A stretch of DNA of 25,704 nt from Opitutia bacterium UBA7397 (GTDB lineage: Bacteria; Verrucomicrobiota; Verrucomicrobiia; Opitutales; UBA953), in contig DKND01000007.1 in NCBI GenBank assembly GCA_002470605.1, positions 47,365-73,068 of the forward strand, given 5' to 3'. Below the pieces are notes generated by a model. It was not told the DNA's origin. It made no database searches and worked only from the letters and a program-made list of their open reading frames with translations. The position numbers were made by a program, and so were the translations under genes. This document shows, piece by piece, positions 14,201 through 21,407 of this stretch. Each line of letters starts with the position of its first letter. Position 1 is the first letter of the stretch.

Positions 14201-16751
14201 GCGCTTCCTGGAGTGCGTTTCCGCCTATGCGCGACAGTTCGTCGAACAACTCCCCAAGCCGGACATCGATTCGCTCACCGGCTTGCCGCCGACCGTAGCC
14301 ATCGAGCAACGCATCACGCGGGGCTCCGCGAAATCAACCGTAGCCACGGTCACTGAAGTGGCCCAATACCTGCGAGTGCTTTTCGCCCGAGCTGGCATCC
14401 TCCACAGTCCCGTGTCCGGCGAACCTCTTGAAGAAATGACCGAAGATGCGGTCGTCCGACTCGTCGCCCAAAAAATAAAAGGCCTCAAGAAAGGCTCGCT
14501 CTTGCTTGGGGCTCCGCTCGTGCGGGCCCGCAAAGGCCATCATCGCCCGCTTGCCGAATGGGCTGAATCCAAAGGAATACGTCAATTACGCTGCGACGGG
14601 AAATTGACGCCGGTGGAGGGCTTTGACGGCCTTGATCGCTACAGTGAACACGACGTTGATGCGATTGTCGGAACACTCCGATTTGACGGCATGATCCTCC
14701 TCCCCGATGAAACGGAAGAAGCAGGTGAAAAATCTTTGCGGACGCTTGTCCGGCAAGCCTTGCAGGTCGGCAAAGGCGCCTGCGTGCTGCTCAACTCTCA
14801 CGGCGAACAAGTCTCTTTCTTCTCCACTTCGCGCAGCGACCCGGCGACCGGCGAATCATACCCTGCCGTCGACCCCAAGCATCTGTCTTGGAATTCGCCT
14901 CGCGGCTGGTGCCCGGATTGCCGCGGCCACGGGCTAGAAGTCGAGAAGTTTTCCGCCGATGAGGAAGAATCGCTGAATGAAAATGCGATCGCGGACCGCG
15001 TCGGCGAAGCGGCCTGCCCGACCTGTCACGGCGAGCGCCTTGGGCCCATCGGTCGTTCCGTCAAACTGACTGGAGCGAAGGGACGAAGTCTGTCCTTGCC
15101 CGGATTGCTAAGGCTTCAACCTGACGAATCCCTGAACTTTCTCTCCACGCTCAAATTAGGTGTCCGGGAAAAAGCCATCGTCGACGCTCTCTTGCCTGAA
15201 ATCGCAGCCCGTCTCCGCTTCCTTGATTCCGTCGGTCTGGGCTACCTCGCTCTCGATCGCGGAGCCGACACGCTTTCGGGCGGTGAAGCGCAGCGTATCC
15301 GTCTGGCCGCACAACTTGGCTCCACCCTTTCAGGGGCGCTTTACGTCCTTGATGAACCTAGCATCGGCCTCCATCCGCGTGACAACGATCGTCTGATCGA
15401 ATCCCTCCAAGGGCTCCGAGACCGCGGCAACACCGTCTTGGTCGTCGAGCACGACGAAGATACCATGCGAGCGGCCGATCTCGTGGTCGACATGGGACCC
15501 GGCGCAGGCGTTCACGGTGGCGAAATCGTTGCTCAAGGAACCGCGAAGGCCTTAGAGAAACTTCCGAATTCGGTCACGGGTCGCTTTCTCCGTGAAGCCA
15601 TTCCACATCCGCTACTGGGCGCACGCCGTCCGATCTCGGGCAAGGGCGCACCCGAAGAATGGATCAAACTCAAACACGCTGCCTTACGTAATCTCAAAAA
15701 CTTCGATGTCGAAATCCCCATCGGGCGCCTCACCGTCGTGTGCGGCGTTTCTGGCGCTGGCAAAAGCACGTTGGTCACCGATTTGCTGGCTCCGGCAATC
15801 CGCCTGGCAGTCACCAAGAAAAAGGAGAGCATCACCGGCAAGGAAGCCCTCGCGACGGTATCCCACCAAGGAAAGCCTGCTTTCCAAAGCCTCACCGGAC
15901 TCAAAGGTTTCCGCCAACTAGTCGTCGTCGACCAAGAGCCCATCGGCAAGACTCCGCGTTCGACTCCTGCGACTTATATCGGGGCTTGGGATTTGATCCG
16001 CGAACGTCTGGCCTCCCTGCCTGAATCAGCCATCCGCGGCCATGGCGCCGGTTTCTTTTCTTTCAACACCTCAGGCGGTCGCTGCGAGGCTTGCTCCGGC
16101 GCGGGTCGTATCAAACTGGAGATGAGCTTCCTGCCTGACACCTATGTAGCCTGCGATGAATGCGCCGGAACGCGTTACGGCGTCGCCGCCAAGGCTATCC
16201 GCTGGAACGGAAAATCTGCGGCGGACTTACTGCTGATGACTTTTGAAGAAGCGGCTGAATTCCTTTCCTTCGACGCCAAGCTCCGCGATCTTTGCGGATT
16301 GATGGTCAAGACCGGCTTAGGCTATCTCACGCTCGGCCAAAGCAGCCCGACGCTTTCGGGCGGCGAAGCTCAACGCCTCAAGCTTGTCAGCGAACTGGCT
16401 CTCGGGCTGCCGACTTTCCGCGAACGCTCGCGCGGACAGATCCGGCCCAATCTTTATATCTTGGAAGAGCCGACCATCGGCCTGCACCAATCCGACTGCC
16501 GCCGCCTCATCGAGCTCCTGCACGCCCTCGTAGAGCTCGGCCACACCGTGGTCGTCATCGAACACCATCCGGACGTGATCGCCGAAGCGGATTGGGTCAT
16601 CGAAATTGGCCCAGAAGGCGGCAATGGCGGTGGACAACTCGTGCACGCCGGCGACCCCGAATCCCTTGCAGCCAATCGCCGCTCGCCGACCGCACCCGCC
16701 CTCTCACTTGCTTTGTCGCGGGGCAAAGCGACACCGTCTAAAGCGAAATAA
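11229..16751 (+). CDS. uvrA: Giant tandem UvrA, excinuclease ABC subunit A with four ATPase modules
   Basis: UvrA is the damage sensor of nucleotide excision repair and loads UvrB. Normal UvrA is about 940 residues with two ABC ATPases and works as a dimer. This product is about 1840 residues, two complete UvrA units joined near residue 930. Walker A motifs lie at residues 36-43, 630-637, 971-978 and 1506-1513; LSGGE signatures at 477, 815, 1349 and 1709. Each half keeps CxxC pairs for zinc modules (ACPECRG/ECPKCAG, RCERCGG/CPSCQG, WCPDCRG/CPTCHG, RCEACSG/CDECAG). The last Walker B is ILEEPT instead of ILDEPT (residue 1746). Similar tandem UvrA proteins of about 1790 residues are known in Chlamydiae. 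I prefer the ATG at 11229; an in-frame GTG at 11208 would add 7 residues. Neither start has a clear Shine-Dalgarno motif. Confidence 0.95.
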   Translation: MSASRPDAIRLRGVRQNNLKGFDVDIPVGKLIVVTGLSGAGKSSLVFDTLHAEGQRRYVETFSPYVRQFLELLPSPALDSAENVRPSVAIKQGNAVRTSRSTVGTMTELCDWFKVWFAHRAELIDPASGERIIPRGPDAAWEDSLHRFPGQALSLAFAVQKPAELEWNTIAEEFTKAGFTRAFAGQNRIRLTEDAIPKSTTEILVIQDRVVITSDQTSRFHEAAMAAFRLGGGRLRLLDDQGVELSRYSEALESPIDGRKFRPATPALFSFNSPIGACPECRGFGRVIGLDWKKIIPNPAITLAEGAIACFQGTVYGESQRDLLKACRKAGIPLDVPWKKLSKPHRKFIEDGEPTYVPGEWESKWYGIRGFFRWLESSTYKMHVRVFLSRWRAYEECPKCAGKRFCAESLWWKWQGRTLPDFYLLPVTELRQLLAPLAPKDSRHPADHALEAILARLGYLEAVGLGYLALDRLSRTLSGGEVQRVNLTSCLGACLADTVFVLDEPSVGMHARDLARMVGILRGLVEQGNTVVVVEHDESVMRAADWLIEIGPSPGAAGGHLIYQGKPEGILKVKDSATGGWLSGKRKPAVRPPRSVDDTTARLRVQGASVNNLQDFSCTIPLGRLVGLCGVSGSGKSTLLHQVIGRRDPESGNEGLETKWLQFDREPSEVALVDQSPATRTPRSNPALYVGAWDAIRNLLGNSADAKAAGLTPSHFSFNAGEGRCERCGGAGWETVEMQFVSDVALPCPSCQGKRFRDEVLAFQFDGKSVGDLLAMSVTEARGFLGERTPASSQLACLEEVGLGYLSLGQPLTTLSGGEAQRLKLVRFLSKIDTRKSGALLLLDEPTTGLHREDVARLIGLFHRLTAAGHSLIVVEHHLDVLKSCDWILEMGPEAGPGGGQLVAEGTPAKVATAGTVTGNFLAQGEDAFAKPGTSKSKPRPTSISLRGAREHNLKDVSLDIPHGSLTVMTGVSGSGKSSLAFDILFAEGQRRFLECVSAYARQFVEQLPKPDIDSLTGLPPTVAIEQRITRGSAKSTVATVTEVAQYLRVLFARAGILHSPVSGEPLEEMTEDAVVRLVAQKIKGLKKGSLLLGAPLVRARKGHHRPLAEWAESKGIRQLRCDGKLTPVEGFDGLDRYSEHDVDAIVGTLRFDGMILLPDETEEAGEKSLRTLVRQALQVGKGACVLLNSHGEQVSFFSTSRSDPATGESYPAVDPKHLSWNSPRGWCPDCRGHGLEVEKFSADEEESLNENAIADRVGEAACPTCHGERLGPIGRSVKLTGAKGRSLSLPGLLRLQPDESLNFLSTLKLGVREKAIVDALLPEIAARLRFLDSVGLGYLALDRGADTLSGGEAQRIRLAAQLGSTLSGALYVLDEPSIGLHPRDNDRLIESLQGLRDRGNTVLVVEHDEDTMRAADLVVDMGPGAGVHGGEIVAQGTAKALEKLPNSVTGRFLREAIPHPLLGARRPISGKGAPEEWIKLKHAALRNLKNFDVEIPIGRLTVVCGVSGAGKSTLVTDLLAPAIRLAVTKKKESITGKEALATVSHQGKPAFQSLTGLKGFRQLVVVDQEPIGKTPRSTPATYIGAWDLIRERLASLPESAIRGHGAGFFSFNTSGGRCEACSGAGRIKLEMSFLPDTYVACDECAGTRYGVAAKAIRWNGKSAADLLLMTFEEAAEFLSFDAKLRDLCGLMVKTGLGYLTLGQSSPTLSGGEAQRLKLVSELALGLPTFRERSRGQIRPNLYILEEPTIGLHQSDCRRLIELLHALVELGHTVVVIEHHPDVIAEADWVIEIGPEGGNGGGQLVHAGDPESLAANRRSPTAPALSLALSRGKATPSKAK

Positions 16752-16785
16752 AGCTTTCGGGCGAACCCTGGAGCGAATGTTCTTT

Positions 16786-16813
16786 TTGACGAATCTCCCG
16801 CCCCCGGTATCTT
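16786..16813 (+). promoter_or_regulatory. pdxJ: Candidate sigma-70-type promoter of pdxJ
   Basis: TTGACG (16786-16791, 5 of 6 matches) and TATCTT (16808-16813, 4 of 6 matches) are separated by 16 bases in the 118-base gap between uvrA and pdxJ. Transcription would start near 16820 and give a leader of about 50 nt. A perfect 6-bp hairpin, CAAGCC-TCAC-GGCTTG (16815-16830), sits at the expected transcript start. The hairpin has no T-run after it and so does not look like an intrinsic terminator for uvrA. Confidence 0.45.
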
Positions 16814-16869
16814 CCAAGCCTCACGGCTTGCCGGCCCTGCGTTAACCCCCGATTATTATTAAAGATACC

Positions 16870-17622
16870 ATGAGTGCTTCGCGTATTCTTTTAGGGGTTA
16901 ACATCGACCATGCCGCGACGTTACGCCAAGCCCGTTACCGAGGCCTGCATGCATCGCCGCACGCCGAGCCGAACTTGGTTCAGTTTACTCGCGAAGCCCT
17001 CGCCGGCGGAGCTGATGGCATCACGGTACACCTCCGCGAAGATCGTCGCCACATCCAGGACGAAGACGTCTTGGCCATCGCCCGCTTACCCGGCGTTCGT
17101 CTCAACCTGGAAATGGCCTGCACCGCCGCGATGATTGATTTTGCCCGTCGACTTCGCCCCGCCGCTGTCTGTCTCGTACCCGAATCACGGGAAGAAGTGA
17201 CGACGGAAGGCGGACTTGAAGTGGCCGGACAACTCGCCCGCGTCACCGAGACAGTTCGGGCTTTGGCTTCCGAAAATATCGAAGTATCCCTTTTCATCGG
17301 ACCTGATGCTCCGCAGATTGAAGCGGCTAAGGCGACCGGCGCACCGGTCGTCGAACTTCACACGGGCGCTTTTGCGAATGCCTGGAAATCTCCAGCGGCG
17401 GCGAGCGAACTCGAACGGATTCGGCAAGGCTGCGTCCTAGCTCAAAACCTCGGACTGATCGTCAATGCCGGCCATGGTATCAATTACGATAATATCAGGA
17501 CCGTCCTCACCTTGCCCCATCTGCACGAACTGAACATCGGCCACTCCATCGTCTCCCGTGCGCTCTTCACCGGCATCCGCAGCGCTGTCGCCGAAATGCA
17601 GGCCCATTTACGCCGCCCATGA
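16870..17622 (+). CDS. pdxJ: Pyridoxine 5'-phosphate synthase
   Basis: PdxJ condenses 1-deoxyxylulose 5-phosphate with 3-amino-2-oxopropyl phosphate to make pyridoxine 5'-phosphate, the ring-closing step of DXP-dependent vitamin B6 synthesis. The 250-residue TIM-barrel product is close to E. coli PdxJ (243). It opens with LGVNIDHAATLRQAR. The active-site residues are recognisable: ITVHLREDRRHI (His54), LNLEMA (Glu81), VELHTGAFA (Glu162) and NAGHGINYDN (His202). No other B6 genes are in the window. It overlaps acpS by 4 nt (ATGA), so the two are translationally coupled, as pdxJ-acpS is in many bacteria. Confidence 0.97.
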   Translation: MSASRILLGVNIDHAATLRQARYRGLHASPHAEPNLVQFTREALAGGADGITVHLREDRRHIQDEDVLAIARLPGVRLNLEMACTAAMIDFARRLRPAAVCLVPESREEVTTEGGLEVAGQLARVTETVRALASENIEVSLFIGPDAPQIEAAKATGAPVVELHTGAFANAWKSPAAASELERIRQGCVLAQNLGLIVNAGHGINYDNIRTVLTLPHLHELNIGHSIVSRALFTGIRSAVAEMQAHLRRP

Positions 17623-18014
17623 AACTCGAAGGCGGCAATGTAATCGGCGTCGGCGTCGACCTCACCGAAGTCGCGCGCATCCGCGCCGCCCATCAAAGAC
17701 ACGGCGCACATTTCTTGGATAAGATTTTTACGCCCTCCGAGCAGAAAATCTGCCTCGCCAAAGCCGATCCCTATCCTTCTTTCGCCGCGCGCTTCGCCGC
17801 CAAAGAAGCCGTGAGCAAAGCTTTCGGCACGGGTATCGGTGCGGAGTTTTCGCTCACCAGCGTAGCCATCCTCGGTGGCCCCGAAGGTGAACCGATGGTC
17901 GAACTCGATGCCAAAGCCCAAGCCTTGCTCGTCAAGCGAGGTGCCGTGAAGGTTTTGGTTTCGTTGACGCACACCGACACCTTGGCCCAAGCCTTCGCGG
18001 TCTTGGTAAGCTGA
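17619..18014 (+). CDS. acpS: Holo-[acyl-carrier-protein] synthase
   Basis: AcpS transfers 4'-phosphopantetheine from CoA to apo-acyl carrier protein, switching on fatty acid synthesis. The 131-residue product is of normal size. The two Mg-binding regions are clear: VIGVGVDLTEVARI (Asp14) and FAARFAAKEAVSKAFGTGIG (Glu63). The C-terminal VLVSLTHTDTLAQAFAVL strand, with the usual SLTHT-like motif, completes the fold. Its ATG lies within the last codons of pdxJ (4-nt overlap) and its stop is 2 nt before the next gene, so all three are probably translated from one message. Confidence 0.97.
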   Translation: MKLEGGNVIGVGVDLTEVARIRAAHQRHGAHFLDKIFTPSEQKICLAKADPYPSFAARFAAKEAVSKAFGTGIGAEFSLTSVAILGGPEGEPMVELDAKAQALLVKRGAVKVLVSLTHTDTLAQAFAVLVS

Positions 18015-18016
18015 AG

Positions 18017-19510
18017 ATGGAAGCCGCGCGCCGCCTGCCGGTCCTTTCCTGCGCCGAAGCCGCCGCCGCTGAAGCCGCATTCATCGGAACGGATAAAAAA
18101 CTTTCGTGGCAGCTCATGCGCTGTGCTTCCCTTGGGGTCGCCCACGAAGCCCTGACGCTCCTCCGTCGGCAACCCAAGCGCATCCTTATCCTGGCCGGCC
18201 AAGGCAACAATGGCGCCGATGCTTTCCTCGCTGCACTTTATTGCGCTCAACCTGGCACAGAAATGACGGTCGTGTTCGCCGGCCGAAGGCCGATCGGAGC
18301 CCAAGCCCTCCGTGCCTGGTCTACTAAGAAACGTGGTGTAAAAATTAAATATGCAACGGCGGCGAAACTCCCTGACTTAGGTCGCGTAAAATTCTGCCTG
18401 ATTTTTGACGGCATCTTCGGCCAAGGCTTTCACGGACCGCTGTCGAAGGATCTGGGTGCCCTTTTACGGAACACGGAAAAACTCCAAGGCCTGCGCATCG
18501 CCGTGGATCTGCCGAGCGGACTCGGCGACGACACGCGCGGGCCGGCCTTCCGGGCAGATTTAACCGTTTCGATTGGTTGTCTCAAACGCCCGCTCCTTGA
18601 ACCTTCGGCCCGCAAATTCACCGGGAGGATTCGCGTCCTTGATATCGGATTGCCCTTGGGCGAAACCGAGGAAGTCAGTGCCACGGAAGAAACCTTGGCT
18701 CCCCTTCGGCAGATTCGACGGGCGGATGCGGACAAACGCCATCAAGGCCGAGTCTTGATCATCGGGGGATCTGAGACGATGCCTGGCGCGGTATTGATGA
18801 ATACTCGGGCCGCCTTGCAATCGGGCGCTGGCCTGGTGACGACTTGCCTGCCTAGATCACTCCGGAATAAAGCCGCCTTGGCCTTGCCTGAAGCGATGTG
18901 GAATCCCTTCGCGACCGGCACGTCCGGATATATTTCCGCCGACGCCCTGCCCTCTCTGCGCAAATCATTCCCAAACAAGGACGTCCTTTTACTCGGCTCG
19001 GGCATGGGTGAAAAATCCGCGGCCACTCTCGTTAAATTAGTCAAAAGATGCGACCTGTCTCTGGTCCTCGATGCCGATGCGTTGCGGCCGGAAATCATCC
19101 AGGCTTCGGCTCCAACGAAGATCAGGGTCCTCCTGCCCCATGCGGGAGAATTCAAACGTCTCAGTGGTCACACAATGACGCCATCCGCTGGTCGAGCCTA
19201 CGCCAAGCAGACCAAAACCATCGTCGTCTTGAAAGGTGCGCTGACGTGCGTCACCGACGGTGTCCGCACGCTACACATTCCTTTCGGCGGACCGGTGTTG
19301 GCCCGCGGCGGCTCGGGTGATCTGTTAGCCGGGATGGTTGCTTCAGTTCTGGCCCGTCGGACCGAATTAAAATTAACACCCCTAGAGGCGGTTGAATTAG
19401 CGGTCGTCTGGCAGGGATGTGCGGCTGACATCCTAAGCAGAAAACAGGGGGAAGAGGCAGTGAGAACTACTGACCTCCTTTCTGAGTTATCCTCGGCCTT
19501 GCTGAGTTAA
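18017..19510 (+). CDS. nnr: Bifunctional NAD(P)HX epimerase/dehydratase
   Basis: This enzyme repairs damaged NADH and NADPH hydrates (NADHX/NADPHX): the N-terminal YjeF domain epimerises them and the C-terminal ribokinase-like domain dehydrates the S form using ADP. The 497-residue product matches the fused form. The N-domain (about 1-215) has ILAGQGNNGADAF at 59-70 and VDLPSGLGDDTRGP. Its motif differs from the usual GNNGGDG, although the aspartate is kept. The C-domain (about 240-497) has GRVLIIGGSETMPGA, LDADALRPE, LLPHAGEFKRL and the nucleotide/phosphate loop ARGGSGDLLAG (429-439). It starts 2 nt after acpS. The dehydratase half looks fully intact; the epimerase half deserves a check. Confidence 0.92.
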   Translation: MEAARRLPVLSCAEAAAAEAAFIGTDKKLSWQLMRCASLGVAHEALTLLRRQPKRILILAGQGNNGADAFLAALYCAQPGTEMTVVFAGRRPIGAQALRAWSTKKRGVKIKYATAAKLPDLGRVKFCLIFDGIFGQGFHGPLSKDLGALLRNTEKLQGLRIAVDLPSGLGDDTRGPAFRADLTVSIGCLKRPLLEPSARKFTGRIRVLDIGLPLGETEEVSATEETLAPLRQIRRADADKRHQGRVLIIGGSETMPGAVLMNTRAALQSGAGLVTTCLPRSLRNKAALALPEAMWNPFATGTSGYISADALPSLRKSFPNKDVLLLGSGMGEKSAATLVKLVKRCDLSLVLDADALRPEIIQASAPTKIRVLLPHAGEFKRLSGHTMTPSAGRAYAKQTKTIVVLKGALTCVTDGVRTLHIPFGGPVLARGGSGDLLAGMVASVLARRTELKLTPLEAVELAVVWQGCAADILSRKQGEEAVRTTDLLSELSSALLS

Positions 19511-19533
19511 CCTGACTCCTGCTCGCTGGTGAA

Positions 19534-20619
19534 GTGGTATCCATCCCGCTTCAACCCCTCGCCCAACGCCTCTTGCTGAATGGACTGCCCGGCGTCGGCC
19601 CGGTCACCGTCCGTCGGCTCCTTGAGGCTTTTGGCAATGACCTCTCCTTGGCCCTTGCGGCGCCGCGCGAGCGGTTGCAACGCATCAAGGGCATCACTAA
19701 GGTCGCGGCTGATTCCATCGCCTGTCGCGATTTTGATTGGGCGAAAGAATTGTCCGAAACGGAACGCTTGGGCTTCCGTTTACTGACCGAAGAATCGCCA
19801 TCGTGGCCGGTCTCGTTGGCCCAGCTTTGGGATCCGCCCCTAGTCCTTTACGCCGAAGGCGCCCAGGTGCCTGACGCCCGCTCGGTCTCGATCATCGGGT
19901 CGCGACATTGCACGCCTTATGGAGCTTCGTTAGCTCGCTCCTTGGGACGAGATCTGGCCAAAGAAGGCTGGTGGATTGTAAGCGGACTCGCGCGCGGCAT
20001 CGATACGGCCGCCCACGAGGGTGCGCTGGATGCGGCCGGAAAAACGGCGGCGGTCTTAGGGCATGGTCTCGATTTAACCTATCCGCCCGAAGCCCTGAAA
20101 CTTCGCCGACGTATCGTCGAACAAGGATGTATCCTTTCGGAATTTCCCTTAGGCCGTCCGGCCGATCGCCAAAGTTTTCCGCAACGGAACCGCATCGTGG
20201 CCGCGCTTGCCCGCACCATTATCGTCGTCGAAACGGACGTCGACGGTGGCAGCATGATCACCGCCCGTTTCGCCGGCGACCTGGGCAAGACGATTTGTGC
20301 GCTCCCCGGACGAGCGGACAGTCCGGCGAGTCGCGGCTGCCATGCCTTGATTCGCGATGGAGCCACTTTAGTTTCGGGCGTGGATGAAATCCTCCAAGAG
20401 TTAGGCGAGTCGCGTGGATGCCCGGTGCTGCCGCTTGCGACCGAGGCGCCGGAGCACGCGCGTTGGTTGCGGCATTTCGCCGGCGGGACCGCCCATGATG
20501 CCGAATCGCTCGCCACCGCCGCCCCCTGCGCCATCGCCGAAGCCGCCGTGATGCTGACGCTCTTGGAAATCCGGGGGATCTTGACCAGGCGCCCTGATGG
20601 TCGCCACGAGCGAGCCTGA
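19534..20619 (+). CDS. dprA: DNA-processing protein DprA (DNA-protecting protein)
   Basis: DprA binds incoming single-stranded DNA during natural transformation and loads RecA. The 361-residue product has the three expected parts. A helix-hairpin-helix-like N-domain (LPGVGPVTVRRLL, residues 18-30) comes first. The Rossmann-fold core follows (about 115-300), with VSIIGSRHCTPYG, IVSGLARGIDTAAHEGAL, QSFPQRNRIVAALA, GGSMITARFA and the CHALIRDGA end. A short winged-helix C-domain closes the protein (about 325-361, ending LLEIRGILTRRPDGR). The start is a GTG at 19534; an in-frame stop 21 nt upstream excludes a longer form. GGTGA just upstream is a weak Shine-Dalgarno candidate. It lies 23 nt after nnr, and its stop is one base from that of the convergent SanA-like gene. 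Confidence 0.94.
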   Translation: MVSIPLQPLAQRLLLNGLPGVGPVTVRRLLEAFGNDLSLALAAPRERLQRIKGITKVAADSIACRDFDWAKELSETERLGFRLLTEESPSWPVSLAQLWDPPLVLYAEGAQVPDARSVSIIGSRHCTPYGASLARSLGRDLAKEGWWIVSGLARGIDTAAHEGALDAAGKTAAVLGHGLDLTYPPEALKLRRRIVEQGCILSEFPLGRPADRQSFPQRNRIVAALARTIIVVETDVDGGSMITARFAGDLGKTICALPGRADSPASRGCHALIRDGATLVSGVDEILQELGESRGCPVLPLATEAPEHARWLRHFAGGTAHDAESLATAAPCAIAEAAVMLTLLEIRGILTRRPDGRHERA

Positions 20620-20620
20620 G

Positions 20621-21253
20621 CTATCGGCGCAGATGGTTGCCTTCGTTGGCTGGCATCGACGTCTGCAAAGCATCGCCCATCACCCAATCGATGATCGCTT
20701 TGGGTTTCGCAAAAAAATCACGCAACCATGATCGCCAAACACTGAACCCGGAGCCGAACCCCGCGGGGTAGGCCGAAGCGTTTAATCCCGCGCGATCAGC
20801 AAGCCAAAGGGCCCGCACGCAATGCCAGTCCTGCGAAATAAAAACAATGTGTTCGTTGGGATATTGGGCTTTCGCCCGGACCACCGAATCCAAGGTGCGC
20901 CAGCCATAGGGATCTTCGATTAAGGGGCACTTCACGCCTGCGGCTTCCAATTGCTGCGCCATGGCAAGGGATTGATCCATCAAGCCCGAACAGACCACGG
21001 CTTTGACTTTCGCCTGACGGCAGAGCTCGATTGTCGCATCGATGCGCGGCTGATACGTCCCCGTCGGCACCCTTGATTCAGGCATATACTGATTGGTACC
21101 TAAAAGGATGACGATGGAGTCCGGCGGGACCTGGCTCGCATCCGTGGTGAGTCGCCCCCATCCGGCCGACCAGACCCAAACATTCGTTAGCACAAAGAAC
21201 GCCGCGACACCCCAAAGAGTCCACCGGAGGGCTGTTTTAAAGATTCGGGGCAT
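20621..21253 (-). CDS. sanA: SanA/YdcF-family (DUF218) membrane-anchored envelope protein
   Basis: SanA-like proteins carry a DUF218 domain behind one N-terminal membrane anchor. In E. coli SanA supports envelope barrier function (vancomycin exclusion at high temperature); the biochemical activity is not established. The 210-residue product has a hydrophobic anchor at about residues 11-30 (WTLWGVAAFFVLTNVWVW). SanA-like motifs follow: IVILLGTNQYMP, TGTYQPRIDATIELCRQAKV, VVCSGLMDQSLAMAQQLEAAGV, GWRTLDSVVRAKA and FISQDWHCVRALWLADRAG. The residue pattern matches E. coli SanA closely along the whole domain. It is convergent with dprA and divergent from the sigma-54 regulator gene. Confidence 0.85.
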   Translation of the reverse strand: MPRIFKTALRWTLWGVAAFFVLTNVWVWSAGWGRLTTDASQVPPDSIVILLGTNQYMPESRVPTGTYQPRIDATIELCRQAKVKAVVCSGLMDQSLAMAQQLEAAGVKCPLIEDPYGWRTLDSVVRAKAQYPNEHIVFISQDWHCVRALWLADRAGLNASAYPAGFGSGFSVWRSWLRDFFAKPKAIIDWVMGDALQTSMPANEGNHLRR

Positions 21254-21294
21254 TCCAAGAGCATTAGTGAGGTTAAATGAATGGCAAGGGGGCT

Positions 21295-21300
21295 ATTATA
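21295..21300 (-). promoter_or_regulatory. Candidate -10 element for the SanA-like gene, inside a palindrome
   Basis: On the minus strand a perfect TATAAT lies at 21300-21295, about 42 nt before the sanA ATG, a suitable distance for a -10 box. It is the centre of the palindrome GCTATTATAGC (21292-21302), which could be a repressor site. No good -35 hexamer is visible at the proper spacing, so the promoter would be weak or activator-dependent. This is pattern evidence only. Confidence 0.3.
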
Positions 21301-21318
21301 GCTCAATTTGTCTAAAAA

Positions 21319-21341
21319 TAAGCATACTTCGTTTGTGCTTA
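21319..21341. promoter_or_regulatory. Candidate upstream activator dyad for the sigma-54 regulator
   Basis: TAAGCA (21319-21324) and TGCTTA (21336-21341) form a perfect inverted repeat with an 11-base spacer, so half-site centres are about 17 bases apart. It lies about 50 bases upstream of the -24 element of the sigma-54 promoter, within the range where NtrC-type activators bind. The binding protein is unknown; self-binding by the adjacent regulator is the simplest guess. It is also between the two divergent genes and could serve the SanA-like gene. Confidence 0.3.
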
Positions 21342-21378
21342 AGGATGATATCGTTCAAATTGGTATTGCCCAGTCCTC

Positions 21379-21393
21379 TGGCACGAAATCTGC
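21379..21393 (+). promoter_or_regulatory. Strong candidate sigma-54 (-24/-12) promoter
   Basis: TGGCACGAAATCTGC at 21379-21393 matches the extended sigma-54 consensus TGGCACG-N4-TTGC at all but one base. The invariant GG and GC dinucleotides are separated by exactly 10 bases. It lies directly in front of a sigma-54 activator gene. The expected transcription start, about 12 nt after the -12 GC, is near 21405, only about 3 nt before the ATG at 21408. The transcript would therefore be essentially leaderless. Confidence 0.55.
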
Positions 21394-21407
21394 CTACTTT
21401 TACTCAT

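Noticed and set aside
12651..16370. Repeated near-identical DNA segments coding ACGCTTTCGGGCGG
   Set aside because: These are the four LSGGE motifs of the tandem UvrA, not DNA repeats of a mobile element.
21093..21407. N-terminal extension of the sigma-54 regulator from an upstream start
   Set aside because: It would overlap the SanA-like gene and the intergenic control elements, and the receiver domain begins just after the ATG at 21408.
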